Source of the DNA: Lutraria lutraria | Taxonomy: Eukaryota > Mollusca > Bivalvia > Venerida > Mactridae | Length of the DNA: 64,000 nucleotides | NCBI GenBank assembly: GCA_964023205.1 | Contig: OZ026844.1 | Span: 9,772,416-9,836,415, forward strand | Direction: 5' to 3' | Shown: positions 1 through 12,607 of the stretch, one piece after another | Layout: each line of letters starts with the position of its first letter | How positions within the stretch are numbered: the first letter of the stretch is position 1 | Made by a program: the position numbers and the translations under genes | The notes under the pieces: model-generated | What the model was told of the DNA's origin: nothing | Databases searched by the model: none | What the model saw: only the letters and a program-made list of their open reading frames with translations

Positions 1-1950
1 TCACGTCATGTTCATTGTTTGCGACATAAAGCTTATCTATCGATCAATTATAGGTAAATATCATTGTTTTGCTGCTTGAAAGGCAGCGCGCACGCTAAGT
101 TAAATTCTCAGACGAATCGGAAATATCGTTGTCGTCAATAAAAGGCTTGTAAGCCTTTTATTTAAACCGGCATATAAATACCCACGCGTGCATTATAGGG
201 CCATTTTTGAGCGGACATTCTTCTTTGACTTTTCGGTAATAATTGGTTTTACAAGTGACAAACACATTTTTGGTGTACGAAAAAAAAGACACAGCAGTTC
301 CTGGGCATGCCCCTTTAACTCTCTTAAGCTACAAACTTAGTGATGGAAATAAGTAAATCTAGATAAATACTCATTTCTGTAATTTAAAGTACAAACTAAA
401 ACTGTAGGAGAGTCTTTGTTCTGCATGATTTTTGTAAAGAAGAATAAATGAATTGACATATTGCACTCAATGCTTTAAACATGTTAATTTTTTAATAAAG
501 AAAAAATATTTTCTTTTAATTTTCATGTGTAAAAGAAATATATACACACAAAAAAAGATTCAGGTGAGTTTACTTTATTTGACCATTTTACGTCTATATA
601 AAGGGGTGTCTGTGTACTGGTTAAATTGTACAATAATTTTGAGCCGTGACTGTACCTGCCACGATGCCTGACTGTGCATGCGTAGTGCACTGTTTACAAT
701 CATAAGTTCATGTATATTTCTAAGCAAGGATTCATCTTCAAAACTACAAAGACTGGATTATTTGAAACACGGCCTCATTTACACGAAATAGTTACATATG
801 GGAGGAAGTGTCCGCATACTGTTCCGGCCTGTCTATATATTATTGTACGTACTCGTTCATAACTGAACATCACGGCAGATATATAATTATAATTGTTTGG
901 ACTAAGCTTAAATTTTTAAATGGATTCATGCTTTTCATTTAATATGTTCTATGATATTTCAGAAATAATATGGATTGCCAAAAATAAATTTGGTACAGCA
1001 ATTGTGCAACTTCATGTGGGATCTCAATGCAGCACTGATCAAGCTTTGTATGGCTAAAACCTAAAGCAAGGGGTAAGGGGAGGCAATGCAAAAACACTTA
1101 AGAAATATTGTTGAAATGGATAGAGAACAGTTGCTTATTGTACAAGATGAAGATAAAGTCACCACAGATGAAACATGGATGATGAGAAAACTGAAGGTTT
1201 GGTGAAAATTCAAGAAACAAACAAAAATAATAACGCTCGATCAACAACTGACCAGATGATTTCGGTCTGTCCCTTTTGGACGCTTTTGTGTTCAGTTTTG
1301 TACTCATTTCAGCTCCACGATGAATCAGTTTTGTAGACTCTATCCCTCCCCACGAATTTCAATCGTTGTTTCCAACAAAATCAGCAGATTTCTTTAAAAT
1401 GTTGACTGTTTCTTGGCAACAGAACGAGATAACGAGCTTCCGGTTTCGATTTTCTTTGAATAGCAGGATAACATCAAATGTATTCCGATTAAGTTTTAAC
1501 CGGTGTTATTGTTTATTTCATACCTTACCATTTTACCAGCAGGTGCTCTTTGGGTGTCAGAGTACTAAATGTTACTTTGAAGACTGTCGATTCGTATAAT
1601 TCGTTAAATTATCACGCTTTTTACTACCAAACAGGCTATACTGTATCATTAAAATAACATAAAGGCTAATAGGCTATAACGATAAAATTAACAAATGGCG
1701 TCTTACCTTTAAACATTATTGGTAAGGGAGACAATCCATTCAATTATTGATAATAGAAAATGGACAGGGTTAGATAAACTATATAATTAAAAGAAAAGAA
1801 ATATTCCGGATTCTTTACTAACTTCATTTCTTATAAAAAAATAATAGTCGTAAAATAATGATAGATCACTTTTTTAAAAAGACATTTTTTAAAAAAGAAA
1901 CCAAACCGGTTTCACTAAAATCAGTAGGGGATGTTAATATAATATAATTA
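1..1950. other. no gene recognised; promoter-like patch near the left end
   Basis: No exon with convincing splice sites is visible. A perfect 12-bp-arm palindrome (AATAAAAGGCTT, 2-bp spacer) lies at 137-162, and a TATA-like TATAAATA at 173-180. Together they resemble a plus-strand core promoter, but I cannot connect them to a first exon. The short open frames here look random. Confidence 0.4.
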
Positions 1951-1952
1951 AC

Positions 1953-2114
1953 ATGATATATATACTAGCTGCTCCTAATGCTCGTACACACGAAGCTGCT
2001 TTAATTAATGCAGCTGTAGACCTTAATGTATCTGTAATTGACGCTTACATACCTGCGGATAGCCCACCACCAACAAAACAGACCGCACAAATTGAGACAA
2101 CGTATACACACTAA
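1953..2114 (+). CDS. possible small ORF or terminal exon, 53 codons, unknown
   Basis: I do not recognise this. An ATG at 1953 opens 53 codons ending in TAA at 2112-2114. The product is balanced and protein-like: Ala/Asn-rich first half, a VDLNVSVIDAY segment, then a SPPPTKQ stretch and a polar tail. This composition differs from the Lys/Ile/Tyr/Phe-rich chance ORFs around it. An AG at 1967-1968 in the same frame means it could be a last exon (1969-2114) rather than a free-standing ORF, but the preceding pyrimidine tract is poor. It is on the same strand as the unidentified gene that follows, yet ends in a stop, so it is not part of that coding chain. Confidence 0.3.
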   Translation: MIYILAAPNARTHEAALINAAVDLNVSVIDAYIPADSPPPTKQTAQIETTYTH

Positions 2115-3205
2115 GAATTATATATACTAGCTATATCTAAAAAAATGTGTGTTCATCTACAAAACTTAATTTGAATGGCAATATTATTTTCGAATAATGT
2201 TTGCTGTGCAAGTGCTTCATTTGCTGCAATATAATTATGTTATATCAGGAAGTATATACGTACATGTATGTGTAATAATAATAATGTCCAGATGCGTAAC
2301 TCAATTTTCCTTACAGTATGAACAATTTTAGCAGCCCTATAAATGTTTTACTTACAACTCTATTTTGATCTAAAGGAAAAAAGGTAATTAAGCTTACACA
2401 TACATATTGACCACAATTTCGACTGCATACTGGCTAAAGAAAATTTCTTTCATTGAAATTAAACTTATAGGGTAAACAACTATAGTATCATAGTAAGGTA
2501 GCGCGTCTTTGATAGATGTCCGTAGATTTAATGAACCCATCTCGTATACTAATTTGTACATCTAACTATAACTTTCCTATTTTTCAAAGATATATATAGA
2601 TGCATATATTGTATGAAATATTGAATTGTGTATATATATGTAATGAAACACTGTCACATGATCTATATATATAAATTACAAAATTCAGCATTTAATGCTA
2701 ATAAAATATCTATCTACCTAAAGCACTGACTATTCATAATTTAATTGTCCGGACATGCGTAGATAAGACGAATCTAAAACTACACTCATTGATAAGCTAA
2801 ACAGTGTACGTAGGGTCAGGATATTTATACAGCGAACTATTTCTAATTTCATTTTAAACTACATAATGTTGATCTCACATGTGAGTATATGTGTTATTTA
2901 AATACATTATAATGCATGTACTTAATTGAAATAAGTCATACATATTTAAACAATTGGCAAGCTCATTCGTTTAAATGTATTATTACCAACAGTTTATACT
3001 CATAGATAGAATTTATACCGGACAATATTGTGATTAACAATTCGTCGCCTGAGAATAATTACGAGCTAACTCAAATTTTACCTTTTTGAGAAAAAGGCCA
3101 ACAAACATTCGAAGTCAATTGAAAAACATGGAGATTGCGCAAAATTTGATAGAACTTGAACTTTTAACTCCAATTGCTTAAACAAATGCCGTAACGTGGA
3201 GATTG

Positions 3206-3241
3206 CTCTCTCTCCCCCTCTCTCTCTCTCTCTCTCTCTCT
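3206..3241. repeat. CT microsatellite
   Basis: A CT run interrupted once by CCCC. It lies in a stretch (2115-3790) where I found no gene. Confidence 0.9.
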
Positions 3242-3790
3242 GAAACGAATACAACTATGTAAACATCTTCAAAATGGTAGATATCTCACTATAAGATTCA
3301 TGCGACGAATTGTGTCCTCATACGTTATGAATACAAAACTTAATACATGTAACCCTAACGACCTACATTTACTATATACAGTATAGGTCTTTGATAACAC
3401 TCTATTTAACACAACAATAACTCAGCCTTCCGACAGAATGTCGGTTTTGAGTACACCTGCACTAGGATTGAAACTATATATACATATATAGGCAAGAGGT
3501 CAAAAAGTTATCTTTTCTACATGAACATCAGGAATGGAGCAGAATATTTTGTTGTTGTTTTCTTAAGTGAAATTGAGATCATGTGTGATATTTATATAAA
3601 CCGTACTACATGTAATTCGGAAGGACCATATATCCTCTCAGAATGAACTGGACGGGGTCGAATTAATAAAAAAATAATTATCTCGCCATTATAAACAATC
3701 TAGTGTTGTATTACTTACGGTTACAGGTATATGTAATATTATACAACATTCTGGTGTTAGCGACTGTTCATGTAATACTTGTCTCATCAG

Positions 3791-6700
3791 GCAGGGTAGG
3801 AGTTGGGTCATTCAGGTTCCATTATGACCCTGCTACTGTAAGTATGACAGATCGAATCTTTCTACAGTTTACTACAATCTGATTGGCCTGTACGTCAACA
3901 TGCTTATCAAATTAATGCAGTACAGATAGTCAGTCTCGTATATATATGCCCAGATATTGTCAAAAATGGTAAACAGTGTCATAGATTTAAATAAAGTTAT
4001 TTGTAATCAGTTCGATGGAGGAAGTAAGAATGATTATAAAGTGTGGTTTGGATGTTTTGTGTTAAGTACATGTATGACATTTACAATACGATGCTGAGGA
4101 AACTACATGTGTGTTACAGTATAACCTCTCCAGAACAATAACTTCCTGGCAACAACAGCTTGACTTTTTCCCACTGCACGATTTCAATATTAATTTTACC
4201 TCTCTAGAGCAACAGCCTCTGAACAACAATATAATTTTGCTACTCCCAAAGGATGTTTCTTTGGAGAGGTTGCACTGTACTTATTCTCCTTCGTCGACAC
4301 CATAATACATGTATTTGTTTGGTTGGTTTGTTAAGCACACACGCATTTCAATTGTTTCGAGTTCCAACAAAATTGATATCATTCAGATTTCAATCATGTT
4401 CATAAAATTATCACACAATAATGTCTCTTGAAAGACAAAAAATAGAACCACTTAAACATTTAGTATGGAAATGTAAAAATTGTTTTCATAAACAAAATGT
4501 ACAAGTATAAAAATTATTTTGTATGCACACCCTAAGACAACCATATATATATATATAGCTACTTTAGTCTAATTACAGTAGTAATCAAATGCATGTATGT
4601 TGTTTCATTTGAAAGCATATTTTAGTCGGTCACAACACAGCAGAATGTTACTTGGTGAAGCTGACAATACCGGAAATGGATGCTGTCCATACAGATAAAG
4701 GAATGGAAATGTTAGAAGTAAGTAAAATTATGCAAACCTCGACCAATTATGTCTAATTAAACGAAGGTATACGGAATCGGCTGAGTTAATCCGACTGACG
4801 TATGTAAATGATAAGGTGGGGGGTTGATGGGGGTTTCTCGAAGATGATTGTTGATGCTATAACACTGGCTGTAACATATCAATAGATATTTTGACACTTA
4901 AGTATTATTGTCCTTCTTCTTAGAAGAGTGCATCATGGGGAAGTGCAGTTTTCTTTCACGAAGCAACATCAGTTTATGGACTGAATGTTTTAAGTCAATT
5001 CAACTACAATTAAATAATGTCATGTTTTAAAGAGAAAGAATAGTTTAATGCAAGTATTAAGACAAACAAACATGAATACGGTACGAACAAACAAATTTAA
5101 CATTGATATGGAGTGGCTTTGACAGTTTAATATCAATAAGTCGTGACTGCTTGTTACAATATCGATACATAGTGCTCCAGTCATCTCGTCAAAATTTGTA
5201 CCATATGAGATGGAATTTTTTTAAAATAAACACCAAAACTCGATGTATCTTTGTGTGTTGAGGACCCATAATGTAAAAACAAGAAAACTTTCTCAATGTG
5301 TAGACATATCTGATGTCATCTGTCAAGAGTGAAACTCACGAAATTACAAAATCATAAAATGACACTTGATTACATTCTAGTTCTACATGTTCTAGTAAAT
5401 TGACCAATACTTGAACGTGACACCCTCTCTCTAATTCGCATTCTCTTCAGAATTCACGATATATAATACTGTTTACAGCTTACAATGATGAGAGAATGGT
5501 TAGGTGTGTATCCAGAGATACCAATATACCATAATGACCCAGGAATAAGTCATAACATTTATCGTTGGTGTCATGATCAACTCATCTACTTCTTACAACG
5601 ACCTTTGAATAGTACAACCTTAGCAAAGACAACAGCACCGCCATCACAACCAATAACAACAATAGCAACTGGTGTTTCTGTCACCGTGAGTAAACTAGTA
5701 TCCAAAGGCCTCGGTCATGGTCTAGGTGTTAGTCGCTAACTTGTGACCCCGCAATCCGGGTTTGAATCTTGGCCGCGGCAGGTCGATTTTCTCCAGATGT
5801 GGAGAAGTTGCATGCCGTCTCAGCGTGACTCGGGTTACTAGTAGTTAGTACTGGTTAGAATACAGTCCAGGACAACTGGTTAGGTGTACCGGTCGTCGTA
5901 TATTACTGAAACATCAATGAAAACTGAAACACAGTCTAGTGTCCGGATATGTAGGAATTAAAGTATCCGGATATGTAGGAAAGTATCCGGATATGTAGGG
6001 AAGTATCCGGATATGTAGGAAAGTATCCGGATATGTAGGGAAGTATCCGGATATGTAGGAAAGTATCTGGATATTTAGGAATTAAAGTATCCGGATATGT
6101 AGGGAAGTATCTGGATATGTAGGAATTAAAGTATCCGGATATGTAGGAAAGTATCCGGATATGTAGGAATTAAAGTATCCGGATATGTAGGAAAGTATCT
6201 GGATATGTAGGAAAGTATCCGGATATGTAGGAACTTATTACGGCAACTTCGAGTGCAAGCATAGAATGTTGTCTAGAAAATCTGACTGAAGATTAGGAAT
6301 GTTGCACATACAAAAAAAGCCTTTCTTTTCCGAATGAATTATTGATATCAAACAAACCTCAACACCCTTTCAATATACATGGACTAGTAACTGCCTTGAT
6401 ATGTATATATTGTATGTGCTGTTCTTTCAAAAATGTACTGGATATATTACCAGAGAAACAGAGTCTGAAATAGCACGAACCCCATGAAGAAAGCAATGCA
6501 ATTGTACCAGAATTTACTATTTGTATCTAGGTTTTATATCAACCACAAATCTTAAGTTTTCAGAATGCAAATTCAGTGGCATACAGTACTGTAGACAATT
6601 CTGATACTACACCAAGTTATCACACGACAAGAATACCGGCGCCGAGTGCTACAAGTCATCATGCGATGCCTATGACAACACCCATTCCATCTATTTTCTA

Positions 6701-8533
6701 TATAAAATCTAATCCTGTACGTAGAAATGTTCTCTTCTTAAATTGTTGACATATACCAATTAGGTACTAGTACTGCATAATAAATTATATGAGTGTCTAC
6801 TGTATTTCACTGACCAAACTTTTCTACTTTAGCTTTAAGTACAAAATGTACATTGTATATGCGACACTACACTAAACAAATCTTACACACTCTACTATGT
6901 AAAATGAGATAATGACAGTAGTAGGTGAGTTCAATTCCATTTTACTGTTAATAATAATATTGGATAATCAGTAAGCAAGACCAGTATGAGGTACTGCTCA
7001 CACGTCACACAACTTTCGTGATGCCTGTCGTAAAACAATGTCACGGATCGACTCAGCGAGTTCAAAATTATCTGGACAAATCAAAATACAGTGCAACCTC
7101 TCAAAGGAAGGTAGCACAATTATGTTGTTGATGAAATGTTCTAGAGAGGTTAAATTGATAGTTAAATCGTGCAGTGGGAAACAATCATACTGTTGTTGAA
7201 GGGAAGTTGTTGCTCTAGAGAGGGCCGCTTTAAAAATGTTGCACTGTGCTAGACAGCCCTTAGAAGACAAAACCAACTGTATTTAAAAAAGATTTACATC
7301 CACACAAAACTTAATTCCTAAAAACATCCCGGTCAGAATAGATTAATTGTGAATGCTTGCAAGTGATCCCTAATATGACTGTTTGAAGTTCATAATATAT
7401 AAAACAAGTCGATTTGAATTAAGTTTTCCTTTACATTGAGAAAAGTTCTTCAGTGACTCTAAGCTTCCTTAACGTTGTGTTTCTTTTAGATGAGGGCAGT
7501 CGTTATTTCATCACACATATGTTATGTATATACATTGACTGATATTGAGATGTCGTTAATTAACACTCATGATGTCCAAGCTACATTTGAGGTAATAATT
7601 CATACAGTATTATATACATGTTTTAGTTATACATGTAACATAAAGTTGCAATGCGTACTTTCCTCATCGTCGGCCATGATACCCATGAACTGTTGCTGCA
7701 TCACTCCACTCCGTGTATGTAGCTTAGTGGAGTCAGCAACCGTGCATGGGTATCCGACGATGATTTTTTCCTTGGTATTACACGTTAATGAGGTTTACCA
7801 ATTCGATATTTGGACAGGAACAAAAAATCATGCTTCGGTTCCTTACCGGTCCTATTTTTGGCACCAAATCTTAGTTTCTAACCAGTAAAATCCAAAGCGC
7901 GAAAAGATTTTATGGCGCATCGTACCTCCAAAGATATGAGATCCTGAAAGGAAATTCGTGTAAAAGAACGGGACATACAAGTGTTAAACATACACATGTA
8001 CATGCATATTGATAAACATTGTTATCATATTTTGTCAAGTCACACCATACAACATAAAACAGTACAACATATCATGCAAAAATTGGCAACTCGAGGCACG
8101 ACAAATGGGAAGCGACATCGCGACATTTTTACAAATGTCATATTGCATTGTCGTACGTCGTACCGCGTTGTCGTGCATCGCGTTTAGGGGCGACGGACGA
8201 CATTTCATATGGCACTAATAGGATTCAGTACTTTATTTATTTTCTTCAGAATTATTATCAAAGTGTTCGCCTAACTATGTTGGGGTTATTTTAATTTTGT
8301 TGGATTCTATTTCGATAAGTCGGTTCGGGCTAATCCTGTTTTTTTGTTATTTTCCTTGCTGCTACACGTATACACGTATATATACAATGTACATATATTT
8401 CATTTATATCTCGTTGCAGCATGCATTGTTATCAAAAGATCGTACCGTAGCTACACCATACACAGACGATGATTCAACAATTAATCAACAACTGGAACAG
8501 CATTGTGATGGGACCATCTTACAACTGAACTAA
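3791..8533 (+). CDS. uncharacterised multi-exon gene with Thr/Pro-rich region
   Basis: I do not recognise this protein. Proposed exons: 3791-3837 (tentative), 3954-4023, 4626-4717, 5479-5685, 6564-6716, 7490-7591, 8420-8533. Each internal exon is bounded by AG and GT (donors GTAAGT, GTAAGA, GTAAGT, GTGAGT, GTACGT, GTAATA), phases agree across every junction, and the last exon ends in TAA. If translation begins at the in-frame ATG at 3966 the product is 241 residues. If exon 3791-3837 is included the frame stays open upstream and the true N-terminus is not found. Using the 241-residue numbering: residues 1-50 are mixed; 51-93 hold an aromatic-rich block (EWLGVYPEIPIYHNDPG, then YRWCHDQLIYFLQRP); about 94-165 are Thr/Ser/Pro-rich and mucin-like; 171-204 are moderately hydrophobic; the last exon gives an acidic, polar tail. 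No signal peptide or clear membrane helix is visible. AATAAA occurs at 8636. Introns contain MITEs, a tRNA-derived repeat and a minisatellite. Exon joining is inference; open frames and splice sites are seen. Confidence 0.6.
4117..4280. mobile_element. MITE, ACAGTGCAACCTCTC family
   Basis: Short inverted-repeat element. The left end reads ACAGTATAACCTCTCC and the right end GGAGAGGTTGCACTGT. The body has repeated CAACAACA and CTCTAGAGCAACA motifs. It lies in an intron of the plus-strand gene. The same family recurs at 7088, 16691, 17613, 20694, 23329, 33427 and 35870. Confidence 0.75.
5722..5890 (+). mobile_element. tRNA-derived SINE-like repeat
   Basis: The head resembles a tRNA gene with internal promoter boxes: GGTCTAGGTGTTAGTCGC (A-box-like) and GGGTTTGAATCTTGG (B-box-like), followed by an unrelated tail of about 110 bp. 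It sits just after the donor of exon 5479-5685, in an intron. No clean cloverleaf forms, so a working tRNA is unlikely. Confidence 0.5.
5942..6233 (+). repeat. minisatellite, 20-bp unit with 24-bp variant
   Basis: About 14 head-to-tail copies of AAGTATCCGGATATGTAGGA. In several units an extra ATTA gives a 24-bp form. Variation is mostly C/T in TCCGG and A/G at the unit end. Intronic in the plus-strand gene. Confidence 0.95.
7088..7248. mobile_element. MITE, ACAGTGCAACCTCTC family
   Basis: The left end is ACAGTGCAACCTCTC and the right end TGTTGCACTGT. The interior carries TTAAATCGTGCAGTGGGAAA, shared with the copies at 17613 and 23329. Intronic in the plus-strand gene. Confidence 0.75.
7664..7763. 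repeat. imperfect foldback, about 45-bp arms
   Basis: The left arm begins TCATCGTCGG and contains ATACCCATG. The right arm ends with the complement, CATGGGTATCCGACGATGA. Arms also match across GTTGCTG/CAGCAAC and ACTCCACT/GTGGAGT. This folds into a long hairpin of MITE type, directly after exon 7490-7591. Confidence 0.7.
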
Positions 8534-8635
8534 TATTTGAATGAAAATAGTTCGTGATTAAAAAAGTCAAAACCAAGTCTAGATGTAACATTTTAACATT
8601 TTGTTTGCCTTAAAAACGTCTTTATTAGTTCTTAT

Positions 8636-8641
8636 AATAAA
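8636..8641 (+). terminator. putative polyadenylation signal of the 3791-8533 gene
   Basis: AATAAA about 100 bp after the predicted stop. A second GAATAAAC follows about 10 bp later. Confidence 0.45.
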
Positions 8642-9544
8642 TCTTTGAATAAACTGATTAGCGACGTAGCCACGCTATGACAGAGCCAAAAAGGCTTATT
8701 TGATTAATTCTATCTTACTATATTGTGTTATAATAGACCGCATTAAAAATGTGTATAACCATTGCTATAACTATTCTATGAGCATCATGTTACTCGAGCC
8801 TAGTGCTTGTTGTAGATCGATTTCAGTAAAGAATGTTCAAACATGATGTATGGTAAAATTATAACTTTATTGTTACAAAATTGCCGTATATACAGTATGA
8901 AACGTTTATGATTTCGATAATTTGAGTTTTAAAAATGGTTTATGTGGCCTCCAAAACGCACCAGAGACATTCTTCGAAAAAAAAGACATTTCCGAGGGGG
9001 ACAGAGAAGGGGACACCTGACTTGAAAGAAGGAGGTCACGGGTTCGATTCCTTCACCAGGAATATTATTTCGTCCTCTTATTACAAAATAAATACTTTAT
9101 TTAGATACAGTCGAGTTGAAAAATGGTAAGGAGACAATCTACATACATTCTGTCATTATACAATATTGAGATTGTCTCCCTTCGATCAATTTACATTAAT
9201 TCATACAGACATGTACATGTAATTCAATAATTCATAATCATTGACAATACCATTATTTTATCTGAACAAAGTTCGTACCATGATTACATGTCATATTCAT
9301 TGAGTGCCTAAGAATTGTATTGTTATTGTAAAAGCAAACATGTCTTTACATACACCTCACAATAAAGGTACGGCCATTCTTTGAAAACCCGTCATTGATT
9401 ATGCAAGTTAGAGCAAACTGGCCTCTGATTAAATGCGGTCTGTCAATAAAAGTCATATATTGTCTTTCCTAATGGTGGTCTTCCTTGTTTACATGTTTGA
9501 TTGTAATTAGGAATGTATGTACATTGTATTTGGAAGTTGAACGT

Positions 9545-9715
9545 TAGTTCAGCTTTCCATAGCTGTCAATCGCTTGGCGCGCATGCATTTTTATGCGGAC
9601 TAAGTATGTTGTATTACGTTTTCTACACCCGCCATGAAAATGTTTAACAGATGTGCCAGTCTGTGTAAGTTCAGTTTCCATGAGTACTTTCAGTACTTTG
9701 ATTTTCTTTAATAAC
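9545..9715. mobile_element. partial foldback element, TACTTTCAGTACTTTGAT family
   Basis: It shares the right arm (GTAAGTTCAGTTTCCATGAG, then TACTTTCAGTACTTTG) and part of the interior (CCGCCATG, TGCGGAC) with the fuller elements at 29611-29820 and 42372-42582. One end is missing. Confidence 0.5.
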
Positions 9716-10214
9716 TTATTTGATAAAAATCTACAAACCACTATCAGTATATAGGACCTTCGATAGCAGATATTACAACTCATTCACTCACGCGAATAAC
9801 TGCATGACCGACACTTATTTATAGATCAATTAACAATTCTTATTTTATATTGACCTTCCGCTAGCTTGGGTCACCGTATACAATGTACCAAAGAAAGTTC
9901 TGAATAAACCCTAACCAATAATTATATATAAGTCCTCGCTTAATACTAGTATGTTTCGTAAAACAGCTTTCTCATCGTGATGTACCGAAAAAAGACCTTC
10001 GGGCTTCGTGTCACTATATATTAACCCCGTGACAACATCAAAATCATCTTCAAGATAAAATAACTGTATTTATATTATAAACGTTTACAATAAACTATGT
10101 ATTGCAATAAAACAAAGTTACACCTTTGTAAGTAACCTGAATACGTAATGATGACAAAACATAGATAAACATTGTCACTGCGATTAGCAGAGTCATGATG
10201 TATGAAATTATACT

Positions 10215-10325
10215 GAATATAATACAGGGCCGTAGGAACAGAGAGAGTTGGGGGCTGAGAGGGCCTTATATATAATAAGATCCCCAAATAATTTCGGCTG
10301 TAATGGTAATGTAAAGGGGTTATAT
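10215..10325 (-). repeat. dispersed repeat, partner at 44241-44325
   Basis: Its reverse complement aligns with 44241-44325. Shared words include CCATTACAGCCGAAATTATT, GGGGATC and GTTCCTAC. Family unknown. Confidence 0.55.
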
Positions 10326-12144
10326 CTGATTCTTCCTCCCCATGGTCAGACAAAATCTTAAATTACCCCACCCCCCTTATCTCAAATTGTTACCTACTGG
10401 CCTACGTTATAATTGTTTACCTTTTTATTTTTCATTTCGTAATATGTAATTTGAAAAGGAAAATGTAATTAGGCATAAAAACATGTATTTAGATATGAAA
10501 CAGCTCTGTTCGAAAAGCAATTTAGTTTAATTCGTGCAAGATTTTCATATTATAATTTTACATATGTATATTTACTACAATGTATATTTAAATTGGTAAA
10601 TGTTTTTTTACGGCGGTACTCAACAGATTATAGAAATCCCGTTTAATACTATTTTGGATATAGTTTAGTTATAAAACCTAGTATTATTGTAAATGCAGCG
10701 ATATTCGATTGAAGTATATATTGTATGTACATTTGTTTTGCACTAACAGACTACAATTAATCTATCATTGTCAATATTAGATAAGAATTAAGTTGTATTA
10801 TGTTTGACTTGGTAATAATACTTGAGTATTCTTTTTATAATTCAGACTTAAGTAACTTAAGCGGACGAAGCGTAACAAAGTCCACGATCCGTCCTTGTAC
10901 ATTGCTCAAGCGCGAAGAAAATCCTTCACGAATACTTTTCCTATTTCGAGACATAGAAACAAGAAAATTCGAAAAATTTAGCCATCTGATGGGTTGAAAA
11001 CGAAAGGCAAACACTAAGAATTTACATCATGACTGACCCTCGTGACTTTTAGTTTGTTTCAGAAAGCTCACGCCAATTAAGTATAATTTTATGTTGCCTA
11101 GTCTGTAAACTCATCGTTGTATAAACCTTAATGCGCATTGTAATTGTTCAATGATAATGGATCTGTTGTAAGCAAACATGATTTGTGTAGCTCCAATCTG
11201 ATCGCAACAGTTCATGAAATATACAGATACATGCACAAAACGTATATTGAAGCTTTTGTATTTGTTTTACATACGTATGAATGATTCGATAAGATCTTAT
11301 ACCATTCAATTACTGTAAATAATGCGATTTAGCTTTATTTGTTTAATGATTAACGTTGTTTTGTGGCGCATTGACAACTAACGGTCATGTAGTGCGCATT
11401 TAAATAAAAATGACAACAATAAGTATACATCCGGTAAAAAGAATTATATATTGATAAGGATGAAGGGTAACAAGTATGAATTCGTTGAAAGTCATTTTTG
11501 ATAATCAAAATAAAAGTTTGCGAGACTAATCCCATATTTATCGTTTTTTATGGAATGCACAAACGTACATAGTGGTAATATAAATTATAGTTAGAAGTAG
11601 GTGTATAAAGTGGTATCTCAGTTCATTGTATATAGTCTGATTTCCTATTTACACCTGTCAATAAAGACCGAACTATGAATTTCCCATGTGTGGCCTTTGT
11701 TCAGAGCCTGTTTAACTGTACATTGGGAATAAAATGGACATTTGAGCTCAAAGACTATTCTCAAGTTTTATAACCCTGGGATCTGGCCTTACAGTTTCAA
11801 AATCAAGTGTTCCTGATTTCGACACCAAATTGTCTAATACGGGTTGAAGTCAATAAGAATATGTTTGATATTATGAGGCAAACATTAGACTAGTATGTAA
11901 ACAATGAGTTTATATGAAAGGCTATTTGACTGAACCAACTAAACATGTCTTATTGTTACATGACACTACGCGTTCTCGCTTGTACAAATAAATGTACATA
12001 GACATATTCTTTTCTGTAACGCCCAATACTTAATCTAAAGCAAATATTTACTAGTATATACTTCGAGTCTTTCTATGTAAGGTTGTACATTTGTTTTAGA
12101 TACTATGGATCGGAACATTTCAAGACGGCGTATACATAAATATC

Positions 12145-12310
12145 TTCAGGCTGATCGGTTGTCGAGTGGTAAAGCGCTTGAATAGTAAACGAAAGGCCAT
12201 GTGTTCGATTGTCGGCTCCGCATTTCGAATTTCTCAGACGCTTTATCAGCGTCCCCATCACATCCACCGTGCCAAGTACTGAGTCTAGAAAATAACAGGG
12301 AAATGGGCGA
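12145..12310 (+). mobile_element. tRNA-derived SINE-like repeat
   Basis: The head has an A-box-like TGTCGAGTGGTAAAGCGC and a B-box-like GTGTTCGATTGTCGG at tRNA spacing, followed by a non-tRNA tail. Stem pairing is too poor for a functional tRNA. It lies downstream of GST gene A. Confidence 0.5.
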
Positions 12311-12480
12311 AGCATACACGTACTTTGTTATTACATACAAACATATTGCACGAGTGAAACTACACGTTAAATGTTCCTTCGATTAATTGAATGTTCAGCC
12401 CAATGAGATCGAGGTAGTTAAAGTCCACTACATAAAACCTTTGTCATATAATTCTATAATTTTATGACATCTGATTTTTT

Positions 12481-12486
12481 TTTATT
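12481..12486 (-). terminator. putative polyadenylation signal of GST gene A
   Basis: AATAAA on the minus strand (TTTATT on plus), about 120 bp beyond the stop codon of gene A. Confidence 0.4.
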
Positions 12487-12607
12487 TCACATTGGTCATT
12501 GTAAGCTGTAACTACTTTGTCTGTACTAAAAATAGGTGTCGTCCTTTCAGATTCCGATCTTGCTGACTGACTGGACAATCATTTCTCTCCAAGGTTCGAG
12601 TGTGAGA

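Larger units (their letters stand above)
8642..12100. other. gene-free interval with repeat fragments
   Basis: No exon chain is visible on either strand. It holds a tRNA-like B box (GGTTCGATTCC, near 9040), a GGAGACAATCT...AGATTGTCTCC hairpin near 9130-9180, a foldback-family piece at 9545-9715, a dispersed repeat at 10215-10325, and a lone arm of the 13189 foldback family near 11735-11795. Confidence 0.5.

Noticed and set aside
7490..7888. 132-residue ORF beginning at 7490
   Set aside because: Only the first 34 codons fit the exon chain. A GTAATA donor follows, and the rest runs through the foldback at 7664-7763.
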